Source of the DNA: Polydactylus sextarius
Lineage: Eukaryota > Chordata > Actinopteri > Polynemidae
NCBI GenBank assembly: GCA_016801845.1
Contig: CM028927.1
Span: forward strand, 1,796,001 to 1,860,000
Reading direction: 5' to 3'
DNA: 64,000 nucleotides
The position numbers were made by a program, and so were the translations under genes. Below are positions 31,901 through 44,766 of the stretch, piece after piece; within the stretch, counting starts at the first letter, position 1; each line of letters opens with the position of its first letter. The notes beneath the pieces are model-generated. The model ran no database searches. It was not told the origin of the DNA and saw only the letters and a list, made by a program, of their open reading frames with translations.

Positions 31901-33468
31901 AATCATTAAAATATTGAGCATCTAGAAATAAGCCACCTACTACATTGCTGAAAAAACAAACAAAAAACCAAACAAAAAACAGAACCCCTTGGTCTTCTCT
32001 TTTCCACCCTGATAATTATTTTTGCACTAAAACTATGATAGCTGATGCTGAGGAGGACTGAAGCAAAAACAGGGGGTTGTTTAACTGTTTAGGAATTCAT
32101 ACTTTTATTTGTGGCAGGAAGAACGCACTGTTGCTTCATTCTTGCTTCTGCACTTCAATAAACGATAAATGTCATAATGTCTGACTGACAATTAACTGTC
32201 AGTGGCAGTCTGGGTTTTTCCTGTCATGAATTGGAGCTCGCAATATCTATTACCTCTGTCCTTTTCAACCTTTGAGGAACAGGGGCCCATGTTTCTGTGT
32301 GAGAGGACATGGCTCCAGCATCAGGCGGCACATCCCTCTCTGTCTCCGCGAGGCCTGCTGGGACCTCTTAGGTGACAGCGTCACTCGAGCTGAGGTTGAG
32401 GGCTTCCTCCAGCCGGCTGCTTGGCTGCCTGCCTGCCCCCTCTTCCTCCGTACTCAGTGGACATTGATCCCCCAGCAGCGACACCATGTCCCAGGGAGGG
32501 GAAGGAGATACACCTCGTTGCCTCCAACAATCATTCTGCCCCTGTAGGGACAGGTCGTGGTAAATTAATAGTGTGCTTGCAGCGACTAGATATTGTTAAT
32601 GTATTTGCTATTGATGGAGTGAGATAACATGAGTAGCTTCAGCCTTACTTAACACAAAACATAAATCCTCCAAGGCCATTCAGAAGGGGCAGCATGGGCA
32701 GTGTGTTATTTCAAGCTTTTAGCAAAGCACAGGGAAGATGCTTTCATTTAATTTATGTGTATAATACCACAAGTTTAACATATTGATCTTCACATGATTG
32801 ACATCATAAAACCAACAGAAGAAAGAGCTTGCATGCTGGGTTTTTTTGCTTTCTTGACAATTGAACAGCAAAGTGGCAAAAACCATTTAGTAGTAATGAG
32901 TGTGTGGAAGAGAGGGAACAGTGAAAATAACCCACTAGACCTTGTAATTCTTTACTCACAATCATGACAATCTTCTTTTCTGGTGAATGGATTAAAGTGC
33001 TTGAAAGCCACATGAAAACACACTCATGTTTAAAAATGGATCCTTTGCTGTATGACCGAGTGCTTCACTGTTCACATGGTGCTTAGGAAAGGTGGTGATA
33101 TTGCTCCTGTTATGAGACTCTTAGATAAACACCTGTTTGCAAAAAAACCTTTCACCTGTAAGGCACATTTTCATATTGCTGCTTAGAAAATATCACCCAG
33201 TCGTTCAGTTCATTCAAGGTGCACTCTACCTCAAAACTTGGGGCATAATTTACTTGATCCTTGCTAAGAGCTGTCACAGTGCTGTATATACACAGTCTGA
33301 GCCCACTTTGAACTGTCTGGCAGGCCTTGACAGGCTTTGGTGTGCTTTTGGTGTTAATAATAAGACTAATCAACTTTAAATGGGATTTGAGATGAAAGAG
33401 TAAGAGACTAGTGGGCGAGTCCATCACCAGGTTTGTTCAACAGTTAGCTGAGTTCCTTAATGAAGCAT
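28961..33468. other. Gene-poor interval
   Basis: Mostly AT-rich sequence with long A/T runs (30283-30303, 30397-30419, 30547-30564). I see no supported gene. A GC-richer island at about 32270-32550 is noted separately. A possible mini-exon around 30720-30800 was considered and rejected. Confidence 0.5.
32270..32550. other. GC-rich island of unknown nature
   Basis: It stands out from the surrounding AT-rich sequence in GC and CpG content. It is open in one plus frame for 91 codons and has shorter minus frames. No domain was recognised and the splice borders are unconvincing. It may be a conserved non-coding element, an unrecognised exon or CpG-rich repeat debris. Confidence 0.3.
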
Positions 33469-33984
33469 GTACACCCATCAGCCACAACACTAAACAACTG
33501 ACAAATGAAGTGAAGAACATTGATCATCTTGTTACAAAACAATGCTCTGTTGGGAAACTCAGGGGTCTGACATTCACCTGCAAGGTACTTTGACAAATGC
33601 AACGTACCTGAACATTGTTTCAGACCAAACACACACCTCTGTGGCAACTACAGTCCTTGACGGCAGGACAATGTTCCCTGCAGCTCCATAGAAACAGCTA
33701 AGAAATTTTTCAAATTACATGACAATGAGCCCAAGGTGTTGACAGAGCTTTCAAACTCAGATCCTTGTCTGTTCTGAGTAATGATGTGATGGAACAAATC
33801 AGATCCATGGAGGCTCTAGTCACAGCCCACAGGACCCAAAGAATCTCCTGCCAGTGTCCCAGTGCCAGACACCACAGGACACATCCAGAGCCTTGTGTCC
33901 TCATGGGTCAGAGCTGCTGGTGGGAGAAGATGGTCCTGCACAATATAATTCATGCTTTAAATGTTGTGTCTGATTAGGTTAGGA
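33469..33984 (+). mobile_element. Tc1/mariner-family element, internally deleted (copy 1)
   Basis: The left end has cacccatcagccacaacact, and the right end near 33960-33984 carries its imperfect inverse (tgttgtgtctgattagg). Internal words such as ctgttgggaaactcaggg, actttgaca, atccatggaggct and gtgccagacaccac match a Tc1-like transposon I recall as abundant in fish. Most of the transposase is deleted and no long frame remains. The copy at 51690-52511 is the same family. Confidence 0.65.
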
Positions 33985-35110
33985 CATACTCCAATAAGTG
34001 TTGTGACTCTAAAGTATACAAAAGCTCAACAATGCAGGTTTAAAGTGAACTGCATTTGTGCCACTCTTGTATTTTTTTCTCTCAGTTGCTTGAATCTAGT
34101 TCAGTAACACTTACCTTGGGTCAGCATGAGAAGAAAGTTTTGCCAGAGTCTCTCAGACAGAGCAGGGCTGTGCTACTTCCTGTAAGCAGTACATGCTGTA
34201 CTCGAAAAAGAAACAGTTGAAAAGATGCTTTTTTTTTTTTTTTTTTGCCAAAACTTCACCAAAAATCTACATGAAGCCTCTGTGCACTTATGTATCTGCT
34301 GGGTCACAAGGTCTGTGAGCCATTTTCTGTAGTTCTTCTGGGAGTGCATGTACACTATACTGTACTATAACTCCCTGTTCCCTGAATGTGGCCCACCCCA
34401 TTCCACTCCCCACCCAGCCCCCCAAATAACCCACTTTCTTTGAAGGAGAATGAAGGGGGACATGAAGCTAAGGGATTGAACAGCACGGCTGATATGTATG
34501 TTAACCAATCAAATTTTAATGGGTGGAAATTGCCCCTTGTATAAAAAGCTCCCATAGTCCTTTGGGTGTGACTGACTCCACCAAGTGTCGTAAAACACTG
34601 TGTGTGTGAAAAATGCCACAATTTTGAGCACTGCAGGATGACAATACAACAAAATGTAACTTTCAGTGTTGTTTCCATGGTAACTTTGATTTTAGGTTGG
34701 ACATGAAGACATGAAGATTACGGCTATAGAGATGTCGGCTATATTTACCAGGACATTCGAAATGAGGGCAGTTAGCACTGACTGTGTGGCAACAGGCAGA
34801 AAACTGAACATGTTCCTGCAACATTATTCTGATTAGTTGTGAAATCCAGCTGGGATTTTAGACTGAATGAGCACGCCCTAAAGTCAGGTAAAAGCATGCG
34901 CAATCTTATTTAGGAAACAAATATTACACTGGCTTCATACCCAACAGTGACCAACAGGACAGTGGGATTTAGGTTCAGTATAAGAACAGCTGAAAGTTGA
35001 ATTGGGCCACTGCAGGTGTTTGTGCCTAAATGGTACACATCCTGACCACTAAGCTAGCAGGCCCCCCAATAAATAGAAATAAAATTAAAATAAAAACACA
35101 GTGATTGGTT
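33985..35110. other. Unassigned sequence with a promoter-like pair
   Basis: No gene is recognised. A ccaat box (34505-34509) and tataaaa box (34540-34546) are spaced like a core promoter and are described in the findings. Confidence 0.5.
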
Positions 35111-35431
35111 TTTAAAGACCTCGTGTGCAGGATTTAGTCCCACCTAGCATTGATGTTTCAGATTGAAACCAACTGAAAACACTTCTCTTCAGACCTCTCT
35201 TTCCTATGTAGAAAAAAAAAAAACAAAAAAAAAAAAAAAACACGTTATGTAAAGAAACAAAGAAATGCAAAATATCATCTCTAGAGAATCTGCTCTAGAT
35301 GTGGAAATCAAGCGCTCAGTGTACAGCAACAAAACTGCAGCACTTGTTTGTTTCGGGTGATTATTCACTAATGAAAACATAATTATGAATATTATATTCT
35401 ATTTCTAAGTCCTACACACTGATCCTTTGAT
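35111..35431. mobile_element. MITE with 27-bp imperfect terminal inverted repeats
   Basis: The left end (35111-35137, containing gtgtgcaggatttag) and the right end (35405-35431, containing ctaagtcctacacac) are inverted repeats matching at about 18 of 27 positions. Interior words such as ccaactgaaaac and gtgattattcactaatgaaa match a non-autonomous DNA element I recall as widespread in teleosts. It holds a long A-run at 35209-35241. Confidence 0.65.
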
Positions 35432-38400
35432 GCTGTGGCTGGAATGGAAGCTAGCCTATTAATGGCTCTTAACAAGTCAAAGAGTTCATGTTTTGTATTC
35501 ATGTTCAGTTCCAAAAGGAAAAAAATATATTCTCTGTTGCTGTGTTAAAATAAGGGAAGAAAATAAGCTACTGATGTGGTTTCACTCTCGGTTAACCAAG
35601 AACAGTGTCTTGGCTCCTCCACACACAAACTTCCCCTTTGACCTCTCTGATTCGAAAAAGACCAATGCAAGTTTTCCATCCTGCTGCTGTATAAATAAGA
35701 GAGTGTATGTTGGAGCTGATAGCCCCTGGAGAAAAGCTACTGCATCAGCGAGTTCCTCAACCTCATGACCGCTGCCCTCACTGAGGGGTAAAGGTCAATA
35801 ATAGAGCAATCACAACAGAACATGTAAGACTGGGGTCTGTGGAGCTGCCTGGGTGGGAATTCACTTTGCAGAGGTGTATAAATACAGCATGGAGTTGAGA
35901 GCAATCCCAGGAAGAAGACACCAGAGTTTGCAGCAAAGTGTTGATCTGCAGCAAACATCAGTGTGGGCAGACAGCTATTCTGGTGGGTGGTCAGCCTGCA
36001 AGAAAGCTGAGACAAAGCTTCCCAGCAAATGGTTCTGACAGTGAAATATCAGACAAGCAGAAAATTGAGTCTTTGATCAATTCCATCATGAGGGATCACT
36101 AGGTCATATCAAAATCATGGCTCAAAGGATGTGTTATGCATGCAAGAGCACATCATGAATCAAAGGAGGGATACTTGCCCTGTGTTGATAGGAGCAGTCA
36201 AACTCAATGTGATTTTACGGTAATAAATTCTGATTCTTTCATCTTTTCTCATTTCACTGTTTCTCTCTCACACACACACACACAGACACACGCACGTATA
36301 CACACACACACACACACAAAAAAAAAAAACGTCTCACACTTTCTCCCTCTGAGAAGTCACAATTCCTCGCGTGTGACGATCCCAGCTGCCAACCAACACA
36401 TGCTCTTTTCCAGGCCTCACCCAATGTGCTTTTGTCTTCTCCGTTGCTCTGGAGGGGATTGAAATTCCTTGTGTGAAATGATATTCAAAGTGATTAAAGA
36501 GCGTCATTCAGTGGAGCTGACACTTCTAATGGAGAGCAGAAACTGCTCGTCCAGCCCTAATAGCCAAAGAGACGTCCTGACAGCCGCTGGAGGAGCTCAG
36601 AGACACTCACACTGCTGTGAGACAAAGTGCCGGGGGGGACATGTTCTCTGTTTTTACTCACAAAGACACTGTTTATTTAGTTATGAAGGACAGAAAGAGT
36701 GAGACAGAATCATGGAAACACAATAAAGTCAGAAAGTTTCAGTCTTTCTCGTTCCACAGGCTTTGAAAAATCATTGTAGTCTAATAACACAAGGCTGACT
36801 TTGGAGAGATTTTTTTCCTTTATTACACTTTATAATCTATAGTGTGAGTTCATTTATTGTCTTGTCCTCTTTTCACACTTTGCCGTTTATGTTCAGTACC
36901 ATTTAGCTGACACTCCAGTGACTGCCTGAAGACCCTGACCCCAGAAAGCCTGCAGCCTCAGGTGTACCACATGCCAATAAATTTTGCTTTGAATAACTGT
37001 GTTATAAATTGGAACAAAGTGATCCTGGGTTTATTATCTCATTTTAATAGAGACTAAGAATCTGTCATCAGAAGCCTTATCATTCTAAATTGGATCATGT
37101 TTATTTGGTGTGTATTTCCATATTACAAAATAACATTTTCTTTTTCAGTACAAAATAATGTTTGTAATTGATTGGAAGGGAAGTTTATTGTTGAGGTGTC
37201 AGTGTGAAGGCCACCACACTTGTGGAACTGCCCGTTTGGACTTTTTCGCTGATTACATGCAGAGTGTTCAGAGTAGTTTGTAGTTTGTAGGAGGATGATG
37301 AGCAGAGCAAGGTACAACTGAACTCCAAGCAAATGTGTAGATTTCAGTTGAAGAGCATCTTCTAAATCAGTCACAGATTAGTGACTGGCTTTAATCCTCA
37401 CAACTTCATACAAACATACACAAGTTGTATGAACTTATTCTCTAAAACCACTACTATACTGCTTTAGTTTAAAAAAAAAAAAAATTCCAACTTCTGACTT
37501 GAGAGGCTGTGTTTTTTCCAGTTAAGTGCTGCATGTAACAAATGGGAAAATGACAATTTTCTGCCTTGAAAAGCTGAAATGATGGAAGCCAATGTGCACC
37601 ACGAGTCACATGTTAATTTAATCAGCGGTGTGGAAACTAAAAGAACATCTAGTCATGATTCCTGTTTCTATTTTTAAGATGAACATTTTTAATTTAAGTT
37701 CATGTTTCCATTGTGAACATTCATTGAATTCAAACCTGTATTAATGTACTGATATTATGTAGCCTGGAGCAGGGACCCCACCTGCTGAGAGAAAGGTGCA
37801 TGGCCCCTCCTCATTAACACCCGGTATCAAGGCAGACTTTATTTATTTTCTTTATTTATTTGCAATTCATGTAGTGAGTCTGTTTTTTGACCATGGGACT
37901 GTGGAATCACTGCCTTGCAGCTGTACCACTTTCAAGTAATTCACAAGTCATAACCAAAAACACGTTGGGTCACAACCTTTGACCGTTGTTTCTACGTGAA
38001 CGTTGAGTCCAAGTGAGGCTAAAGTTGGTTTTCTGAAAACAAAGTGACCTTTCACTTTTATTAAATAAAAATCACCTGCTTCCTTCATTATTGAAATGAC
38101 CTGATAATGAGAATTTGTTGAATGATACTGAACGTACATGTCAATGCCAGAAGTCAAAGAAAAACCTGATTAAACCTTAAACCTGAGACTTTAACATCCT
38201 AATCCACACAATGCTGCGTTTGTGGTGTAGATTTTCATCTACAGCTGAGATAAACAATCTCTTTTCTTTCCAGTCTAACTGGTCTCTGGTCACCTGTCTC
38301 ACAGCAGCACATATTCTGACTTGTCAGACACAGGTGTAACTAATAACTATCTAATTCCTGTTGGCTGTAGTCCACTGGCCAGCCGCTCCCTGCATATTGA

Positions 38401-39040
38401 CTCACTGGCACAGCTGAATGTAACAGAGGCACTCTTAATGTTATTAGTTACACCTGTGCTTTTCACGCTAGAAAACACTGTGTTGTTTCCCAGTTTTATA
38501 TGAATGCTATACTATTTCCACAGTTAGCATGTGTTACTTTTATATAATGCAGGAAATGATATGATATGTGCTTTATGTGGATTTAACAAATCTAAAAGCT
38601 AGGCACTTTTTTATAAACGGCAATTACTTTTTTCATGATACGTCTTACATTTTCCTTTTACACTGTGGCGCTTACAACTATGCACTCACAAATCAAATGT
38701 TATTTTAGAGTGTATGATGACTCTGCGTGTGGTCGAGAACAGGAAGAGTGTTTATTATAAGGAAGACTTGTTGTAAGGGTGCTCATATTACTGTTGGTTG
38801 GTTCTAAACATGTTCAGTTGCACCAGAGTGCAATGCAATTTTTTTTTCAGCAAATGTCTATTTTTCCTTTTATCCTGTTGTCATACTTCCTTTTCTACTT
38901 CCCTTTCCATTTCCATTGTTTTGGTTCCTGTTAAAGGAGTCCTAGAACACCTTTTTTCAACTATTGCAAACTGTTCTTTGAGCCTCTATATAGAATATGT
39001 AATATAGTTGGGGCTGAGAATGGACCAGGAGCACTGCTAG
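35432..39040. other. Unassigned sequence
   Basis: No supported gene. It includes a (CA)n plus A-run at 36269-36330 and several A/T runs. Some stretches, for example 36360-36700, are complex and not AT-rich, but no domain is seen in any frame. Confidence 0.5.
36269..36330. repeat. (CA)n microsatellite with A-tail
   Basis: Interrupted CA units, running into a run of about 12 A. Confidence 0.9.
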
Positions 39041-39201
39041 AGGGCCTAATACAACCCCATGATAAGGCCCTAGAATAAACCCCCTTTGACAAGCTCATGA
39101 ACAATGAAATGAGCTGCACTCCGATTGGTCAGTTTACCCTGAAGCTGGAAAACCTGTGTGCTGTAGCCGAATTCAGAATCAACAAATAACGGCTCTATCA
39201 G

Positions 39202-39301
39202 GTATTCAACCGTACATGTTTGAACTGAAGTCAGAAGAAGGTTCAGATGTAGAGGAACAACAGCCAGTTCACCAGCAATTGCAAATGAATGTGTCAGAGT
39301 G
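39202..39301 (+). pseudogene. Fragment of a P2RX7-intracellular-domain-like or transposon-associated exon
   Basis: The frame reads GIQPYMFELKSEE, then after a small frameshift SDVEEQQPVHQQLQMNVSE and a TG split by a perfect gtaagt donor. The pattern (aromatic-Pro-Tyr-x-Phe-Glu, acidic linker, then a SEW-type end at a phase-2 junction) resembles the first exon of fish P2RX7A-domain proteins. Those occur both in P2X7-type genes and in multicopy transposon-linked genes. The following WC...C exon was not found. It is a relic. Confidence 0.35.
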
Positions 39302-41809
39302 GTAAGTTTCGTCACGTAGATTTTTTAGTAACTATGTGTAAGTTAGCTGTAATAACACTAGTGTTACAACTATCCTGCACCCTATCTAGATTCGTAAGAG
39401 CATTTTTAACCTCTTGAGCCCCAATGCCTCCGGGGAAAAGTGGGTCACATCTGATTTCATGGGGTGTAACAGCATGTGACACCGGCTGTATAAACATCAG
39501 CATGTGTTACTTCCTCAGAAATGTCAGAATCTCAGCTAAAAGCCGATATAAATCATTTCTACAACCACCAGACACAGCTAAAACAAAAAACAAGTAAAGA
39601 GCAAGTAAACAAATTCCACAAAAAGACGTCCACACAAACTGCGACCCCTCCTCTCCACACGGTGCTTTGTAAACGAAACAAGTGACGTCTCTTCTGAGAG
39701 CTGAGGTCTCAGCAGATTTCAAAACTTTAAGTTTCATCATCATCTTACTTTTTTTTTTTTCAAAACATGAATCCCCCGTGATAACACTGCTTTTCCTAAA
39801 CATAGTGCATAGTCCTGATATTCCCAGTACATCCTGGAATGTTACATGTGTGCTCCAACATTGTTTTTCCGTTTTCCTCTCATCCAACACAGTTGTTAGC
39901 AGTAGCTCGAGCTAGCATTCATCTTCCTCTAGTGTACTGCCAACACTGAAAAGGTGGTGGGATAAGCAAATTTAAGGGGGTGTATCTAAATGGGCTAGAG
40001 CTCTTATGATGACATATTGCAGCCTTGGTAAGATCGGTTGCTTTATCATGGCCATTTCTAGTTTACAAATTTGCATGTGGAGAAGGTCGGGATGGAGTTG
40101 AAGTTTTAGTATGGTCCTTTTAACATGCCAGGCTGTCTATTTTCAACAACAAATGTGGTTTTGGATTCTATGACCCCTTTAAAGTATAAAGTAAATTCAA
40201 TATGAACTGAAATTTTATTTTTCTTGATTTTTTTTTTTTTCTATTCAGTAACTACAATTCTGGCCAAACAAGAACGCAAATGAATTCATAATAAACCAAC
40301 ACATACAATAAATGATTAAAACATTTCAGATATTCAAACTAATTTCATTTAATTTCTTTAGTGTGTTAGATCTAAATGAATGTCACTTTCAGATTTTACG
40401 TATGTAAATGTATGTATATGTAAAAAAAAAAAAAAAAAGCCCTTCATGAGATGTGCTGACACAGAAACTGATACATTTCAATAGTCAATCATGTATTCAG
40501 TGTAATTTTCAGCTCCACATCATCTTGCAGGTGTAAGGAGGATTGTGATTCCTCACCCCCTTCACTGACAGAACGCTCGATCCAAGCTGTCGAGCAATCT
40601 CTCATGACCCCGGGGCCTGGGCGCTTGTTTCCAGCATTCCCATTTTAAAAGATAATTATCATTCCTCAGAATCTCCACCTTTTGTACCTGCCACTCAGCG
40701 TTGCTCCCTGTGTAATAAGCTGCTCTTCATCCCTGTGCTGACAAGGATGTTTCCCTGGTACCAGCAGACCGCTGCACAATCACACGCTGGGTGCTCGTTT
40801 TGCTGGGAGAAAGCCAATTACCTTTCTTTCCCCTAGCACTTCCATCTTTTCTTTGTCTGTCGTTAACAAGGGCTAATGGAGGTTTGCTGTAACAGAAACC
40901 TTTGTCTAGATTACAGCGCAGCCTTTTCTCTCCTTCCCTAACTAGTCTGGCTAAATTCACTGCCTTAATTCACAGATTATCAACATCAAACTATCTGGAA
41001 TCTACACAGTGTTATTATCTACTATTTAATTTGATATTTTACAAATTAATTTCTCATTCCTGGTATTGAAAAACTGTATCTTTTTTTGTACATGTGGTGG
41101 ATTCTTACTTTAGGCAGGCGTTTGTAGATGAAAGCCCAGCCTCGTTGTCTGTAATTGCTCCTGGAATTTAAACATATTCATTCCTTGAGAAAAGACATGA
41201 AACTATGAACAAGAAAAAAAAATCATCTGTTCTCTGTGTGATACTCCCTCCCATTAACGGTGCTCGAGGATATTTCATTCTATAAATTGTTTCTCTGTCT
41301 TTTCACTGTTTAGAACTGCAAAACTGTTTGATCTCATGCTCAGAAACCCCCCGTGTGTGTTTGACATTGTCATTTGTGGCAGCAAATGTTTGAAATATAG
41401 AGGCATCTCTACATGAACATTAATTCACAATCACATAAATGCTTGTTTTTTTATACTAAATAAATACATTTGAAAAGGAGAAGTCACTGACTTCCTGCTT
41501 TTAGTGTCATGGTGTTCAGGGTGGTTTATTGCATTATTACTTATCCACCTCACATTCACTTTCTCAATGAAGTCATTCATACATCATGTGGAAACAGTAA
41601 GCACAATAACAGCCTCACTGTAGTTGTTAGGTTGATAATTATACTGTGGCTCAGAATAACCCCTGGGAAAAGGAAAAAGAAAAGAAAAGACCAAAAACAG
41701 GCAGCAGATTTGGGGAGTGGGGGGTTAGATTACTAGTGGGGTTGTAAGGACTCAGAATGACTTTTAAGTGCAGTCATAGTGCCAGACCCTTGACTGACAA
41801 TAGTCAATG

Positions 41810-41858
<49 letters not shown>

Positions 41859-42180
41859 GAGATGGTCTGGAATCGATCAAATCAAGATAATAATAAAATA
41901 ATAATGATTGGCCATGCAAATTAGTTAGCTAATTATTTAACAATGTTTGCAGTAAAATAATTCACAGTGACAAAATACACAATCATCATGAAAGTCAAGC
42001 ATGCGTTGGTGGGTGTTTCCCTTGTTACCACTTCGTTACTGTGATTTTCATAGACAGGATGTTAAAACACAGTAGTTGGTTTGTGCCTTAAAGTTGCCTC
42101 TCTTTAAAGTCTCTACTGTTTAGAAGCAGCTGGGATGAGTCAGCACTTTAATCAGATGTCATAGTTTTCTGTTGTAAAGA
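39302..42180. other. Unassigned sequence
   Basis: No gene is recognised. Sequence from about 40505 to 40960 is complex, non-repetitive and not AT-rich, and might be a conserved non-coding element. A (TA)n array is at 41812-41855. Confidence 0.45.
41812..41855. repeat. (TA)n microsatellite
   Basis: Twenty-two TA units. Confidence 0.95.
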
Positions 42181-42189
42181 TGTCGACTG

Positions 42190-42262
42190 TCCTATTGGGA
42201 TTGTGGATGAGTTGCTGTAACAGGCAAAGGAGTTAAAGCATCTTGGAGTCTTGACCTTTGTG
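42190..42262 (+). mobile_element. Short fragment of a different LINE reverse transcriptase
   Basis: The frame gives IVDELL, a stop, then QAKELKHLGVL. This resembles the VDELLPQVKEFKYLGVLF stretch of another fish LINE group. It is just upstream of the L2-like copy. Confidence 0.35.
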
Positions 42263-42404
42263 TAGTGACCAGACCAAAAGAATGTAACTGGGTAATACAA
42301 GTAGCTTTCAGAGTGTGTACGTACACAGGCTTCCTCCAACCATCCAGAAACAGCCAGGTGACCGTCAATCCTCCTTATTCTCACAAGGGGGATCAATGCA
42401 AACG

Positions 42405-44665
42405 TCATATCAGTAGAACATGTCCCAGTCTTGGATCATGCGTGCATCCCTTCACTGTCCCTATCCATATGCCTTACAAAGATCACTGCCATGATAGATA
42501 TAACTATCACTGCATCAACAATAATGCAAAACTGGTTGAGTGTTTACCCAGCATTTTTGACTCCTGCTGTGCCAAGGCACTGTCTCTTGATGATTTTACA
42601 GATAATTTAAAGACTGCATTGGCTCAAGCAATCGACTATGCTGCTCCTTAGACATCACAAAGGCGCACCTGAAAGAAATCAGCACCATGGTACACGGACA
42701 ATGCTCGTGTGTTCAAAAGGATGTGCAGAAAGCTTGAGCGCAGTTGGCGAGTGGCTTAAACTTGAAGCTGACTGTTTGGCCTGGGCGGTGAGTTTTAAAA
42801 ATTACAGAGGCTCCCTCTGCACGAACAGCATACTTTTCAAACTTGATTGACTCTAACAAAGAAAATTCAAGGTCCCTGTTTAACACTGTCAGCAAAATTC
42901 TGCGCCCCAACCTCTAGCACAGAATTTACTACAGACAACTTTATGGCCTTTTTTTTTTTGTGTCAGATTGACGTGATTAGAGACAAAATTGACACAATTA
43001 CAGATGTTTCAGACACCATGGAGGATATCGATGGCTTAGCTTCTCATCATAACTACACCTTCTCACAGTTTAATCTCATTTCCTGGAGGCTTTTATAAAC
43101 CTAGTTAAAATGTCAAAGCCTACAACTTGCCACTTGGACCCAATACCATCTGCTTTGTTTAAAGATCTACTCCCTGTCCTAAGTACCTCCTACTTCCTCA
43201 TCATCAATAAGTCTCTTACTCTTGGCATTGTACCAGGGGCCTTTAAGTCAGCAGTGATCACACCACTGCTCAAAAAGTCAAACATGGACCGAGAAGAAGA
43301 AGAATCCAATCTGCCCTTCATGTCCAAAGTATTAGAGAGGGTTGTTGTGGAACAACTCACAGCTCATTTATCTTGCAATCCCTATTTGAGAAATTTCATT
43401 CTGGATTTTGGTCTGGTCACTCTACCGAGACAGCTTTGACCAGAGTTACCAATGACTTACTACTTGCCAGTGATGCTGGCCAAGTATCCTTTTTACTTCT
43501 TCTCGCCCTCAGTGCAGCCTTTGACAAAACTAAAAAAAAAACAAAACAAAAAACAGTTTCTTTGTAACAGTTTAGCTGCCTTGAGAATCTCATTGGAGTC
43601 AAAGGGTTGGTCCTTTCCTGGTTTTATTCTTATTTATCAAACAGAACCTAATGTGTAATTTTTTACCAACACCAGCTCCAAACAGTGCGATGTAAAATTT
43701 GATGTACAACAGGGGTCAGTGCTTGGCCTTATGCTTTTTTCCATCTGTATGCTACCACTAGGCACCGTAATTTGCAAGTTTAAAGTAAATTTTCATTGTT
43801 ATGCCAATGATACACAATTGTATGAACATTGTATGTTCCTGTTCTACAAAACAACCTTTCTTCTTAAGCTGCAAGCATTTCTGTCTGAGATTAAGAAATG
43901 GATGTGTAAGAATTTCCTACCGCTAATACCCTACTACTAATACTCCATACTGACAAAACAGAACTACTCACAGTCACATCAGCTATGGGTAATAACCTAT
44001 CTGATGAAATGTCTGTGAAAATTGATGACTGCACTCTCTCTGAGAGCTCAACTGTCAAAAACCTTGGCGTTACATTTGAATCTAACCTGACTTTCCAGCC
44101 CAACATCAAAGCTGTCACCAGAACTGCTTTTTTCCATCTAGGCAATATTGGTAAAATTAGGCCTATGAAACATTGGTTCATGCCTTTGTCTTGTCAAGAC
44201 GTGATTACTGTAATGCCCTATTTTCTGGCCTCCCAACAAGTGCAACCACGAGGCCTTCAGCTTGTCCAAGATACTGCAGCTAGAGTTTTAATGAAAATGA
44301 GGAAATCCAGCCGCATTTCACCTGTCTTAGCTTCACTTCAGTGGCTGCCAATACAAGCCAGGGCTGATTTTAAAATTGTTCTTTTAACATATAAGGCCTT
44401 AAATAATCTTGCACCTCTATTTAAGTGAGCTCCTTAAGCCTTATGCACCAGCACGTCCACTGCATTCTATAAGTGCTGGTCTTCTGATCATCCCCCGTGT
44501 AAGAAAAAAAGGTCATACATCATTTACTTTTCATGCACCCACATTTTGGAATTCCCTCCCACTACATGTCAGGTCAGCTGGCTTTGTGGACATTTTTATA
44601 TCCAGACTAAAAATGTTCCTCTTCTCCCAACATTTTGGTTTAGCCAGCCAACTAGTTAGTTGATC
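42405..44665 (+). mobile_element. L2-like LINE, reverse-transcriptase ORF with disabling changes
   Basis: Collinear pieces in shifting frames give NARVFKRMCRKLERSW (linker), then LDPIPSALFKDLLPVL, GIVPGAFKSAVITPLLKKS, LPFMSKVLERVVVEQL, FGLVTLPRQL/TETALTRVTNDLL, LLALSAAFD (RT motif with its Asp), QGSVLGLMLFSICMLPLG, NFHCYANDTQLY (the YADD box read as YAND), SSTVKNLGVTFESNL, RTAFFHLGNIGKI, AARVLMKMRKSSRISPVLAS, KIVLLTYKALNNLAP and RSAGFVDIFISRLKMFLF. This is the order of L2/CR1-type fish LINEs. Several stops and frameshifts, an A-rich insertion at 43530 and the altered YADD show it is dead. The endonuclease part is mostly missing, and the 3' end runs into (TA)n. Confidence 0.85.
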
Positions 44666-44725
44666 TGCCTGCTTTACTGTTGCTGACTGTTGTTTTATGT
44701 TTTATGGTGTGTTTATTGCTTTTAT

Positions 44726-44728
<3 letters not shown>

Positions 44729-44764
<36 letters not shown>
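44729..44764. repeat. (TA)n microsatellite at the LINE 3' end
   Basis: Eighteen AT units immediately after the LINE coding remnant, possibly grown from its 3' tail. Confidence 0.95.
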
Positions 44765-44766
<2 letters not shown>

